DNA of 64,000 bases from Gemmatimonadota bacterium (GTDB lineage Bacteria; Gemmatimonadota; Gemmatimonadetes; Gemmatimonadales; GWC2-71-9): the NCBI GenBank assembly GCA_009692185.1, contig SHZT01000004.1, positions 151,872-215,871 on the forward strand. The letters run 5' to 3'. The position numbers and the translations under genes are program-made. Under the pieces are notes generated by a model. The model was not told where the DNA came from and searched no databases. It worked only from the letters and a program-made list of their open reading frames with translations. This document shows positions 29,484 through 38,337 of this stretch, piece by piece; position 1 is the stretch's first letter, and each line of letters opens with the position of its first letter.

Positions 29484-30308
29484 TCAGTTAGTCTGGCGGC
29501 CTTCGCCCAATCGGCGCGAGTCGGCCGGTGCCGTCGCCCGGTCCCACCACCCGGCGATCGCGTGCTGGTAACGGTGCGCGAGCCACGCCGCCACGACCGT
29601 CAGTCCGCAGCCCGCCAGGAACCACCGGCCGATATCCGCCACCGTCGTGCCGCGGACGTACATGGTGACGACCGTGAAATCGTTGAGCATGCCGCCCTTG
29701 CCCTCGTCGTAGAGCTCCCGCATGAAGTCACTCGTCGTGAGCCCCCACGCGAACGACACGTCATGAAACAGGATGACGAACGCGGCCATGGCATACGCCG
29801 GCCGCTCGTCCACCTGGAGAATCGCGTAACCGCTGATCGCCCGGTATAGAAACACGCCCGCGATGATCAGCTCGGTACCGTGTCCCATGGCGAGAATCAG
29901 GACGTCCGCCCAGTCGGCGAACACGATGAACGAGTAGAGCACGACGATGCCCACGAGCGCCACGGCCGTCGGGATGTGCCGCCGCACCCGCCACCCGGCG
30001 TACGCCAGGAGTCCGTAGACCACCACGACGATCCACATCCGTTGTTCCTCCTCGATGGATGTGACGCCGCCACCGTACGCGAAGTCAAACGCGGGCACCG
30101 CGGGGTAGCCGAAGACCCACGCGACGACGGCATGACCCAGCTCGTGCGCGATCGTGATGAGCGGGTTGAGCAGCATGCCGAAGAACGGCAGGAAGGTCAG
30201 GACAGCAGCGATCATGAAGCCGAGCCCGAGCGCGCGCCAGCCCTCACGCGAAATCGTGGCGGCCCCCACCGGGGCTCTCCACTCATCCGGCGGGCCGGCG
30301 ACACTCAT
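29484..30308 (-). CDS. membrane protein with M50-like HELGH motif
   Basis: About 274 aa with 6-8 hydrophobic segments. Near residue 47, LITIAHELGHAVVAWVFGYP carries an HExxH zinc site at the edge of a membrane helix, as in site-2-protease-like M50 peptidases. The later region (ISGYAILQVDERPAYAMAAF, FAWGLTTSDFMRELYDEG) does not show the usual LDG second motif, so this may be a relative rather than a classical intramembrane protease. The ATG at 30308 overlaps the antiporter stop (ATGA), giving an operon with it. Confidence 0.6.
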   Translation of the reverse strand: MSVAGPPDEWRAPVGAATISREGWRALGLGFMIAAVLTFLPFFGMLLNPLITIAHELGHAVVAWVFGYPAVPAFDFAYGGGVTSIEEEQRMWIVVVVYGLLAYAGWRVRRHIPTAVALVGIVVLYSFIVFADWADVLILAMGHGTELIIAGVFLYRAISGYAILQVDERPAYAMAAFVILFHDVSFAWGLTTSDFMRELYDEGKGGMLNDFTVVTMYVRGTTVADIGRWFLAGCGLTVVAAWLAHRYQHAIAGWWDRATAPADSRRLGEGRQTN

Positions 30309-31573
30309 CCAGTTACCCGGTACTCGCCCGATCCTTCCCCTCGGCGCTGCCCCCGGGCCAAGCTCCACTTGAGCAGTGGGGGCGTCGCCATCGTGGTGAC
30401 GATGACCATGATTACGACCGCCGAGTAGACCGCGTCGTCGATGATGCGCTCGGCCCCCACCGTCAGTGTCAGGCCGATGCTGGCGAAGATGAGGCCGACC
30501 TCGCCGCGCGGAATCATGCCGATCCCGATGGAGAGCCGGTCGAGGCCGCGCCCGGTTGCGCCGAAGTAGCAGGCCTGCTTGCCGATCACGGCGGCGCCGA
30601 TCAGCGCCGCGGCGAGGCCCAGCACCTCGACACGCGCAAAGCTGTCGAGCTGGACCCGCATCCCCATGAGCACGAAGAACACCGGCACGAGCAGGGTCGC
30701 AACCGGGCGGATCAGGTCTTCCAGGTGCCGCTCGCCCCGCTCGGTGAAGTCCCGCCAGTGGACCCGCTCCAGGATGAGGCCGGCGGCGTAGGCGCCCACG
30801 ATGGGCGCCAGGCCCATGGCGGCCGCACCCCACGAGAGGGTGAAGCAAAACACGAGTGCGGTGGCCAGCATCACGCCGCTCCCCTGGAGTTGCGCCGTGA
30901 GGCCGAACAGGCGCGGTGAGATCAAGGTCCCCAGCGCGAGCGCGCCCCCGAGGAACACCACCGCCTTGGCGACGATCCAGGCGATCCCGGTGTAGTCAAT
31001 GCCGCCACCCGAATTGGCTGACTGGATGGCGCCGCTCACGATCGCGAGAATGACGAGGCCGAGGACGTCGTCGATCACCGCCGCCCCGAGGATGATTCGC
31101 GCCTCGGCCGATTGGGAGCGACCGAGATCCTTGAGGACCCGTGCGGTGATCCCCACGCTGGTCGCCGTCAGCGCGGCTCCCAGGAATGCGTGGGCGTAGG
31201 CGCTGTGATCCGGCAGGAGCCACGCGCCCACACCCCACCCCAGCGCGAACGGCGTCACCACGCCAAGGACCGCGACGAACAGGGACGGCAGGCCAACTTT
31301 GAGCATGTCCCGAACGGTGGATTCGAGGCCGACCTCGAACAGGAGAATCAGGACGCCGAGCTGTGCGAGGATATCGATGCTGGCGTTGGTCGAGATGTCC
31401 CGGACCCACGGCACTCCGGCGAGATAGGCGTTGCCGAGGAGCACGCCGCCGACCAGTTCTCCCAGCACGGCGGGTTGCCCAACCCGCTGGGCGAGGTGCC
31501 CGAAGGTCTTGGCCGTCGCGAGGATCAACGCGAGGGCCAGCACCACGGTCGCGATGCTGCTGCCATGATCCAT
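30305..31573 (-). CDS. Kef/CPA2-type cation:proton antiporter
   Basis: About 422 aa, twelve or so membrane helices. Family motifs include GQPAVLGELVGGVLLGN, LGVLILLFEVGLESTVRDM, SVGITARVLKDLGRSQSAEA, the ion-site Asp pair in GAAVIDDVLGLVILAIVSG, and GMIPRGEVGLIFASIG. No TrkA-N regulatory domain follows, so this is the short Na+/H+ or K+/H+ exchanger form. The ATG at 31573 was chosen over an upstream in-frame extension within fpg. Confidence 0.9.
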   Translation of the reverse strand: MDHGSSIATVVLALALILATAKTFGHLAQRVGQPAVLGELVGGVLLGNAYLAGVPWVRDISTNASIDILAQLGVLILLFEVGLESTVRDMLKVGLPSLFVAVLGVVTPFALGWGVGAWLLPDHSAYAHAFLGAALTATSVGITARVLKDLGRSQSAEARIILGAAVIDDVLGLVILAIVSGAIQSANSGGGIDYTGIAWIVAKAVVFLGGALALGTLISPRLFGLTAQLQGSGVMLATALVFCFTLSWGAAAMGLAPIVGAYAAGLILERVHWRDFTERGERHLEDLIRPVATLLVPVFFVLMGMRVQLDSFARVEVLGLAAALIGAAVIGKQACYFGATGRGLDRLSIGIGMIPRGEVGLIFASIGLTLTVGAERIIDDAVYSAVVIMVIVTTMATPPLLKWSLARGQRRGEGSGEYRVTG

Positions 31574-31577
31574 TCGG

Positions 31578-32492
31578 TCAGCCCCTCCGCTCTTCGAGCT
31601 TGAGTTCCAGTTCGTCCAGGGTCTTCGGCCAGTCACTCTTGAGCAGCCGGGACCACGCGCGGTCGGCCAGCAACTTTCCACCGGTCTGACACGTGGCGCA
31701 ATAGTTGACCTCGTTTTCCGCGTAGGCGATGCGCTGGACCGGCGAACCGCACACGGGGCATGGTTGGCGGTGGCGTCCGTGGACGGCCATGCCTTCGCGG
31801 AACGCGGTTACGCGGGTGGGGAACGTCTTCCCTCCGTCGCTCTCGTGCCGGAACTCGTCAATCCACCTCCGCAGGACCGACTGCGTCGCACCGTACAGGC
31901 GCTCGAACTCGCCGTCGTCCAGATTCTTTACCTGTTGCAGTGGAGACAGTCGCGCCGCGTGGAGGATTTCATCGGAATAGGAATTCCCGATGCCCGACAG
32001 GATCCGCGGGTCCGTGAGCGCGCGTTTCAGCGTGTGATTCTGCGCGGTGAGTGCCGCCCGGAACTCAGCCGGGGTTGCATCCAGGACTTCCAGTCCGCCG
32101 CGGTCGTGTTCGGCGAGGCCGGCCTTGCCGCGGACGAGATGAATGGAGGCCCGGCGCCTGACGCCGGCTTCGGTGAGGAGGAGCGTGCCGGTGGAGAAGT
32201 CGAACGCCGCCAGGCCGTACTTGCGAGGCACCTTGGCTTTGGCCTCGAGCCACTTGAAGCGGCCCGCGATCATCAGGTGAATGACAATGAAAAGATCGTC
32301 CGTGAGCCCCATGACGATCCGCTTGCCCAGCCGGTCGATGGAAGTGAGGGTCTGTCCGATTGCCTCGGCGAGCGGCGGGTCCACGGAGCGCACGACGAAC
32401 GGGCCCGAAACACGAATGGCCTTGAGGCGTGCCCCGGCGATCCGCGGCCGCAGGGCGTCGAGGTAGGTCAGGATGTCGGGTAGTTCGGGCAT
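31578..32492 (-). CDS. formamidopyrimidine-DNA glycosylase (Fpg/Nei family)
   Basis: 304 aa. It begins with the catalytic Pro and Glu (MPELPDILTYLDALRP). The helix-two-turn-helix motif is in LTDPRILSGIGNSYSDEIL, and a C-terminal zinc finger has CPVCGSPVQ and CATCQTGG. It removes oxidised bases and cuts the strand. The Asp after PELP and the altered zinc finger spacing are unlike classical MutM, so this may be the divergent Fpg/Nei subgroup; substrate preference is unclear. It starts the leftward operon with the antiporter, ending 4 bases before the antiporter start. Confidence 0.88.
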   Translation of the reverse strand: MPELPDILTYLDALRPRIAGARLKAIRVSGPFVVRSVDPPLAEAIGQTLTSIDRLGKRIVMGLTDDLFIVIHLMIAGRFKWLEAKAKVPRKYGLAAFDFSTGTLLLTEAGVRRRASIHLVRGKAGLAEHDRGGLEVLDATPAEFRAALTAQNHTLKRALTDPRILSGIGNSYSDEILHAARLSPLQQVKNLDDGEFERLYGATQSVLRRWIDEFRHESDGGKTFPTRVTAFREGMAVHGRHRQPCPVCGSPVQRIAYAENEVNYCATCQTGGKLLADRAWSRLLKSDWPKTLDELELKLEERRG

Positions 32493-32561
32493 GCCTCCCG
32501 GCCCCCTTGCGGTTTGTCATTCCCCGGCGCTAGGTAAACCCCTCACCCCATGGAGAGAAAC

Positions 32562-33122
32562 ATGAAGCTCATCTGTAGAATGGCGCTAGGAGCGGCGGTC
32601 TTGTTCGCCCTCCCAGTGCACGCCCAGCAACCGGCCGCCCAGCCGGTCGTGGCCAACGCGCTCCGATTCTTCCTCGGGCAGTTTTCAAATAACCTCATTG
32701 CCGCCTCCGACGACATGCCCGCGAGCAAGTACGCCTACAAGTCCACGCCCCAGCAGTTGAGCGTGGCGGACGTGGTCGAGCACCTGGCGGGCTCCAACCT
32801 GTTGTTGTGCGGATCGGCGAGCGGCGTCACCGCGCCGGTCGAGGCGAAGCTGGCCGGGACACCGGACGTCACCAGTCCCGATACACTGCGGGCGCGGCTT
32901 CGCCGGTCGTTCGATTTCTGCAAGTCGGCATTTGCATCGCTGGACGATTCCAGGCTGGCCGACAGCGTGCCCTTCTTCGGCGGCCGGAAGGTCACCCGCG
33001 CCCAGGTGATCCTGGCCCTCCCGTACGACTGGGCGGATCACTACAGCCAGATGGCGATCTACCTGCGGATCAACGGGATCTCGCCTCCGAACGCGCGGGT
33101 GCGGGCAGTTCCGACGCCCTGA
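32562..33122 (+). CDS. exported DinB-superfamily protein
   Basis: The ATG at 32562 has GGAGAG just upstream and gives a signal peptide (KLICRMALGAAVLFALPVHA). The mature ~160 aa fit a DinB four-helix bundle: ALRFFLGQFSNNLIAASDDM, LSVADVVEHLAGSNLLLCG and VILALPYDWADHYSQMAIYL, with His residues placed as in the metal triad. Exported DinB proteins are common in this kind of genome; their activity (thiol-dependent transferase or none) is not known. The stop codon lies at the first base of a hairpin repeat. Confidence 0.8.
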   Translation: MKLICRMALGAAVLFALPVHAQQPAAQPVVANALRFFLGQFSNNLIAASDDMPASKYAYKSTPQQLSVADVVEHLAGSNLLLCGSASGVTAPVEAKLAGTPDVTSPDTLRARLRRSFDFCKSAFASLDDSRLADSVPFFGGRKVTRAQVILALPYDWADHYSQMAIYLRINGISPPNARVRAVPTP

Positions 33123-33205
33123 AGTGAGAAGTAGGATGTGAGAAGCAAGAAGGGGCTCCGGTGCGGGGCCCCTTCTCACTTCTTACATCTTGTTTCTTAC
33201 TTCAT
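33120..33205 (+). repeat. GTGAGAAG-type hairpin between convergent genes
   Basis: The left arm (33120-33156) begins with the DinB stop TGA. The right arm (33166-33204) is its near-complete complement; most differences are transitions, many giving G-U pairs in RNA. It ends 6 bases before the stop of the convergent PepSY gene, so it could terminate both transcripts. Confidence 0.8.
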
Positions 33206-33209
33206 GCCG

Positions 33210-33605
33210 TCAGGGCTTCCGGGTCGGCGCCTTCTTCGCGGCTTCTTCCTTCGCTTCCTTTGCCTCATCCTCGTCGTCTTCGTGCTCGTGGGCGACCACC
33301 TTGCCACTCACCGCGTCAACCTGGATCTCTTCGATCCCGGGCTTGCCAGCGACCTTGATGTCGAATGAGTAGATGAGCTTCCCGCCTTCCTCTTCCAGCT
33401 CGTGGCCCTCGACCTTCCCGCCGGGAACCGCGGCCAGTGCGGTCTTGGTGGCGGCCCCTTCCGAGATCGTGGCCTTCGCCTTGAGGTGGGCTTCGGTCGG
33501 TTCCGCCTTGGCGGGGGCGGCGGCCTTTTGCTGGGCGCCCGCAGCGCCTGCCATGGCGGTGAGGAGAACTACCGCTGATGCGAAAATACGCGTGGAGTGC
33601 TTCAT
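33210..33605 (-). CDS. exported PepSY-domain protein
   Basis: 131 aa. A signal peptide (IFASAVVLLTAMAGAAGA) and an Ala/Lys-rich spacer precede one PepSY-type domain (KTALAAVPGGKVEGHELEEE; YSFDIKVAGKPGIEEIQVDA; SGKVVAHEHEDDEDE). The tail alternates acidic and Lys residues. PepSY domains inhibit or modulate peptidases and metal-linked enzymes in the periplasm. Convergent with the DinB gene. Confidence 0.82.
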   Translation of the reverse strand: MKHSTRIFASAVVLLTAMAGAAGAQQKAAAPAKAEPTEAHLKAKATISEGAATKTALAAVPGGKVEGHELEEEGGKLIYSFDIKVAGKPGIEEIQVDAVSGKVVAHEHEDDEDEAKEAKEEAAKKAPTRKP

Positions 33606-33663
33606 GAGACCCTCGTGGTGCTGCATGCGGGAATAATGCACGCCCCGCCGGCCGGGCGTACCT

Positions 33664-35346
33664 CTACTTGACGAGTTTCCGGTACTTGATCCGGTGCGGC
33701 ACGTCCACGGACGTGCCTTTGCGCTTGTGATAGTCGGCCGCGTAGTCCTGGTAGTTCCCCTCGAACCAGACCGCCTCGCTGTCGCCCTCGAAGGCCAGGA
33801 TATGAGTGGCGATGCGGTCCAGGAACCAGCGGTCGTGGCTGATGACCACGACACAGCCGGCGAACCGCACGAGCGCGTCTTCCAGCGCGCGGAGCGTGTC
33901 CACGTCCAGGTCGTTGGTGGGTTCGTCGAGGAGCAACAGGTTGCCGCCCTTCTTGAGGAGCTTGGCCAGGTGCAGGCGGTTCCGCTCGCCGCCCGACATG
34001 ACGCCCACTTTTTTCTGTTGCTCGGTGCCCCGGAACCCGAAGCTTGCGGCGTAGGCCCGGGCGTTCACCTGCTTGTTGCCGAAGTTGAGGATCTCCTCGC
34101 CGCCGGAAATCTCCTGGAAGATGGTGTTCTTGGCGTTGAGCTCCTCGCGGCTCTGGTCTACGTAGGCCACCTTGACCGTGGAACCCACCGTCAGCGTTCC
34201 GCCCTCGGCCTGCTCCGTCCCCATGATCATGCGGAACAGCGTCGTCTTCCCGGCGCCGTTCGGCCCGATGATCCCGACGATGCCGCCGCGCGGCAGTGAG
34301 AACGAGAGATTGTCGAACAGCAGGCGGTCGCCGAAACCTTTCTTGAGCTTGTCGGCCACGACAACCTGCTCCCCCAGCCGATCCGGCTTCGGGATGAGGA
34401 TTTCGGCCGTGTCTTCCCGTGCCTCGTCCGCGGCGGCAAGGAGCTGCTCGTACGCCTGGATACGTGCCTTGGACTTGGCCTGCCGGGCGCGGGGGGATGC
34501 GCGGACCCACTCCAGTTCGCGCTCCAGTGTGCGCTGCCGGGCCGACGCTTTTTTCTCTTCGACGGCGAGCCGCTTCTGTTTCTGGTCGAGCCACGACGAG
34601 TAGTTGCCCTTCCAGGGAATCCCTTCGCCGCGATCGAGTTCGAGGATGTACTGGGCCACGTTGTCCAGGAAGTAGCGGTCGTGCGTCACCGCGACGACAC
34701 ACCCCGGGAAGTCGTGCAGATAGTGCTCGAGCCACGCCACCGATTCCGCGTCGAGGTGGTTGGTGGGCTCATCCAGCAGCAGCATGTCGGGCTGGGAAAG
34801 GAGGAGGCGGCAGAGCGCCACGCGGCGCCGTTCGCCTCCCGACAGGTGCTTGACGGGTGAATCGGGTGGCGGCAGGCGGAGCGCTTCCATGGCGACGTCC
34901 ACCTTGCGGTCCAGCTCCCATGCTCCGATCGCCTCGATCCTGTTCTGCATCGAGGCCTGTTTCTCGATCAGCGCGTTCATCTGGTCGTCCGTCATGGGTT
35001 CAGCGAACTTCGCCGACAGTGCCTCGAAGTCCGCCAGCAGCTTGCGGGTTGAGGCGACCGCCTCGTCCACGTTGCCCCGCACGTCCTTGGTCTCATCCAG
35101 CTGGGGCTCCTGCGGCAGGTAACCGACCTTGGTCCCCGGTGCGGGGGCGGCCTCGCCGACGAAATCCTTGTCCACCCCCGCCATGATCTTGAGCAGGGAG
35201 CTTTTTCCGGCTCCGTTCAGCCCGAGGACGCCGATCTTCGCGTCCGGGTAGAAGGAGAGGTAGATGTCCTTGAGCACCTGGCGGCTCGGCTGAACGACTT
35301 TGCCGAGTCCGACCATGGTGTAGATGTATTGGCCGGCGGTTGTCAT
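33664..35346 (-). CDS. ettA: energy-dependent translational throttle protein EttA (ABC-F)
   Basis: 560 aa with two ABC cassettes: Walker [15 protein letters not shown] and [14 protein letters not shown]; signatures [15 protein letters not shown] and [15 protein letters not shown]; Walker [15 protein letters not shown] and [14 protein letters not shown]. The N-terminus [18 protein letters not shown] is EttA-like and the arm plus P-site linker are present ([19 protein letters not shown]). EttA binds the ribosomal E site and restrains the first elongation step when ATP is low. No membrane part is present. Confidence 0.94.
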   Translation of the reverse strand: MTTAGQYIYTMVGLGKVVQPSRQVLKDIYLSFYPDAKIGVLGLNGAGKSSLLKIMAGVDKDFVGEAAPAPGTKVGYLPQEPQLDETKDVRGNVDEAVASTRKLLADFEALSAKFAEPMTDDQMNALIEKQASMQNRIEAIGAWELDRKVDVAMEALRLPPPDSPVKHLSGGERRRVALCRLLLSQPDMLLLDEPTNHLDAESVAWLEHYLHDFPGCVVAVTHDRYFLDNVAQYILELDRGEGIPWKGNYSSWLDQKQKRLAVEEKKASARQRTLERELEWVRASPRARQAKSKARIQAYEQLLAAADEAREDTAEILIPKPDRLGEQVVVADKLKKGFGDRLLFDNLSFSLPRGGIVGIIGPNGAGKTTLFRMIMGTEQAEGGTLTVGSTVKVAYVDQSREELNAKNTIFQEISGGEEILNFGNKQVNARAYAASFGFRGTEQQKKVGVMSGGERNRLHLAKLLKKGGNLLLLDEPTNDLDVDTLRALEDALVRFAGCVVVISHDRWFLDRIATHILAFEGDSEAVWFEGNYQDYAADYHKRKGTSVDVPHRIKYRKLVK

Positions 35347-35449
35347 GGGGGCGGAATATAGACGGGGTCACCTCGTTTGCCGACCAGAGCGCCCCGGGGC
35401 TATTCTATCGGCTCCACCATCGGTCACCCCAGAAAAAAGGCACGAAAAC

Positions 35450-38257
35450 ATGCGGTGCATGACGGTACGACTGATCGCGGTCCTCGGGATCGCGCTGGCC
35501 AGCGCTTCTCCCGCGTTTGCCCAGACACGGCTCACGACCCCGAAGGATTTCTTCGGGTTCAACATCGGCGACGACTACCAGCTGGCCAACTACCAGAAGA
35601 TGACGGCCTACTGGAAGAAGCTCGCCACCGAGTCGGACCGGATCGTGGTGCAGGACATCGGCAAGACCGCCGAAGGCCGGTCCCACCTGATGGCCATCGT
35701 GTCGTCGCCGGCGAACATGAGGAACCTGGCCCGCTACCGCGGAATCTCGAAGCAGCTCGCCCTGGCCGAGGGGCTGACCGACGACCAGGCCCGCGCCCTG
35801 GCCAGGGAAGGGAAGAGCATCGTCTGGATCGACGGTGGGCTCCACGCCAACGAGGTGCTTGGTGCGCAGCAGCTGACCGAGATGATCTGGCAAATGGTCA
35901 GCCGCACCGACGAGGAAACGATGCGGATGCTCAACGACGACATCATTCTCTTCGTCCACGCGAATCCCGACGGTAACGACCTCACGGCGGACTGGTACAA
36001 CCGGAACCCGGTGCCCGAGAGGCGGACCAACGCGCCCGGCCTGCCCCGGCTTTACCAGAAGTACATCGGCCACGACAACAACCGGGATTTCTTTGGCTCG
36101 ACCCAGCCAGAGACGGAGAACATGAACCGGGTGATGTATCACGACTGGTTCCCGCAGATCGTGTACAACCACCACCAGGCCGGCCCGGCCGGTACCGTGA
36201 TGTTCGCGCCGCCGTTCCGCGACCCGTTCAACTTCAATTTCGATCCGCTCGTGGTGGTGGAACTGGACCTGGTCGCCGCCGCGATGCACAGTCGTTTCGA
36301 ATCCGAAGGGAAGCCCGGCGTGACCATGCGGTCGGGATCGAGTTACTCGACGTGGTGGAACGGCGGCCTTCGCACGACGGCGTATTTCCATAACATGATC
36401 GGGATCCTCACCGAGACGATCGGCAACCCCACGCCGATGCGGATTCCCTACGTGCCGCGCCAGGTCCTGCCGCGCGCCGATCTCCCGAGCCCGATCAGGC
36501 CGCAGGAGTGGCATTTCCGGCAGTCGATTGACTATTCGGTCACCGCGAATCGCGCGATCCTCGACATCGCGTCGCGGAACCGGGAGAACTTCCTGTTCAA
36601 CATCTACCGGATGGGCAGGAACTCCATCGACCGCGGGAACCGCGATTCGTGGACCGTGACGCCCCGCAGGGTGGCAAAAGCGAACGAGGAGTTTGCCAAG
36701 GCCGACCCCCGCGGAGGCGCCGCCGGTACGTTCGACCCGTATGCCGCCGTGCTCAACGCGCCCCACCTGCGGGATCCGCGGGGTTACGTCATTCCGTCGG
36801 ATCAGCCTGATTTCCTGACCGCCATCAAGTTCGTGAACTCGCTGCGTGAGGTGAACGTCACCGTCCACCGCGCCACGGCGTCGTTCCCGGCGGGCGGAAA
36901 GACCTATCCGGCGGGGTCATTCGTGGTAATGTCGGCCCAGGCGTTCCGGCCGCACGTGCTCGACATGTTCGAGCCGCAGGATCACCCGGATGACTTCCCC
37001 TACCCGGGCGCCGCGCCCACGCCCCCGTATGACAACGCCGGCTGGACGCTGGCCTTCGAAATGGGCGTCCAATTCGACCGGATCCTCGAGGGGTTCACAG
37101 GGCCGTTCGAGAAGGTGACCGAATGGAACGTCGCGGTACCTGCCGGCAAGGTGGTGTCCGTGCCGCGGGCCGCGGGCTATCTCACCGATCGTCGGGTGAA
37201 CGACGCCGCTCGCGCGACGAACCGCCTGCTCGCTGCCAAGGAGAGCGTGCAATGGCTGACGGCGCCGGTGACCGTGGGCGCCAAGACCTACCCCGCAGGC
37301 ACGCTGTACATTCCCGCAAAGGCCACGACGGCCACCCAGCTCGCCGCGGTCAGTGCCGCGACCGGTGTCACGTTCGAAGGGACTCCCAGCAGGCCTGCGG
37401 TCGGGTCGCTCACCCTCAAGGTGCCGCGCATCGGCCTCATGGACGTATACGGCGGCTCGATGACCTCGGGCTGGACCCGGTGGATCCTCGAACAGTTCGA
37501 CTTCCCCTACACGCGAGTCTTTGCGCCGGAAATCGACAGAGGCAACCTGAACGCCACGTACGACGTGCTGGTGTTCCCGAACGGCGTCCTGCCCGATCCC
37601 AACTCGGCTCGCGGCGGGTTCGGCGGCGGGGACCAAGCGCTGGGTGGAGGGGCCCCCGCCGTTGCCACCGCCGCGATCCGCGACAGCATTGAGGCGTCGT
37701 TTGCGCCCGAGTATCGCGGTCAGCGCGGGCCGGTGACTGATACAACTCGTGCGGCGATCAAGGCGTTCGTAGAGAACGGCGGCACCGTGCTTGCCATCGG
37801 CGGGTCATCCGCCGCGGTCGCGGCGGCCCTGGGGTTGCCCGTGACCAATCACCTGGTGGAAAACGGCCAGCCGATTCCGCGCACCAAGTTCTACGTGCCC
37901 GGATCGGTGCTGACCGCGCAGGTGGACAACGCGAGCCCGCTGGCCGCCGGACTGGGCGCCCAGTCCGACGTGTTCTATGACAACAGCCCCGTGTTCAGCC
38001 TCGGTGCCGACGCGGCGGCAAAGGGCGTCAAGCGGGTGGCGTGGTTCAACACCAAGACGCCGCTCAAGAGCGGATGGGCGTGGGGCCAGTCCTACCTGGA
38101 TGGCGGGTCGGCCATTCTCGAGGCGACCGTCGGGAGGGGCCGCGCGTATCTCTTCGGTCCCGAGATTCTCCAGCGGGGCCAGACGCACGGCACATTCAAG
38201 TTCTTCTTCAACGGAATCTTCTACGGGCCGGCGGTGGCGCAGAAACCGACGACCTGA
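35450..38257 (+). CDS. large exported M14-family (zinc carboxypeptidase) metallopeptidase
   Basis: 935 aa. Signal peptide VRLIAVLGIALASASPAFA, then the M14 domain: zinc motif in IDGGLHANEVLGAQQL (HxxE), HANPDGNDL, and NHHQAGPAGTVMFAPPF. The long C-terminal part includes ThuA/GATase-like segments (PRIGLMDVYGGSMTSGWTRW; YDVLVFPNGVLPDP; GRGRAYLFGPEI). A Gly/Asn-rich patch lies near residues 715-735. The ATG at 35450 was used; a second Met three codons later is also possible. The stop TGA falls in the arm of a hairpin shared with the convergent M14 gene. Likely role: peptide scavenging outside the cell. Confidence 0.86.
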   Translation: MRCMTVRLIAVLGIALASASPAFAQTRLTTPKDFFGFNIGDDYQLANYQKMTAYWKKLATESDRIVVQDIGKTAEGRSHLMAIVSSPANMRNLARYRGISKQLALAEGLTDDQARALAREGKSIVWIDGGLHANEVLGAQQLTEMIWQMVSRTDEETMRMLNDDIILFVHANPDGNDLTADWYNRNPVPERRTNAPGLPRLYQKYIGHDNNRDFFGSTQPETENMNRVMYHDWFPQIVYNHHQAGPAGTVMFAPPFRDPFNFNFDPLVVVELDLVAAAMHSRFESEGKPGVTMRSGSSYSTWWNGGLRTTAYFHNMIGILTETIGNPTPMRIPYVPRQVLPRADLPSPIRPQEWHFRQSIDYSVTANRAILDIASRNRENFLFNIYRMGRNSIDRGNRDSWTVTPRRVAKANEEFAKADPRGGAAGTFDPYAAVLNAPHLRDPRGYVIPSDQPDFLTAIKFVNSLREVNVTVHRATASFPAGGKTYPAGSFVVMSAQAFRPHVLDMFEPQDHPDDFPYPGAAPTPPYDNAGWTLAFEMGVQFDRILEGFTGPFEKVTEWNVAVPAGKVVSVPRAAGYLTDRRVNDAARATNRLLAAKESVQWLTAPVTVGAKTYPAGTLYIPAKATTATQLAAVSAATGVTFEGTPSRPAVGSLTLKVPRIGLMDVYGGSMTSGWTRWILEQFDFPYTRVFAPEIDRGNLNATYDVLVFPNGVLPDPNSARGGFGGGDQALGGGAPAVATAAIRDSIEASFAPEYRGQRGPVTDTTRAAIKAFVENGGTVLAIGGSSAAVAAALGLPVTNHLVENGQPIPRTKFYVPGSVLTAQVDNASPLAAGLGAQSDVFYDNSPVFSLGADAAAKGVKRVAWFNTKTPLKSGWAWGQSYLDGGSAILEATVGRGRAYLFGPEILQRGQTHGTFKFFFNGIFYGPAVAQKPTT

Positions 38258-38337
38258 CGGGAGAAGGGAAACGGGAAAAGGGAAAAGTCTGCTCCGACGC
38301 GGTTTTACTTTTCCCTTTTCCCTTTTCCCGCCGTCAG
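38253..38337 (+). repeat. GGGAAAA-unit hairpin carrying both convergent stop codons
   Basis: The left arm (38253-38287) reads CTGACGGG then GGGAAAA units; the right arm (38307-38337) is the mirror. CTGACGG occurs at both outer ends, so the TGA of the plus gene (38255-38257) and the TGA of the minus gene (38334-38336) are both inside the stem. A T-rich stretch follows the stem in each direction, as expected for a bidirectional terminator. Confidence 0.85.
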
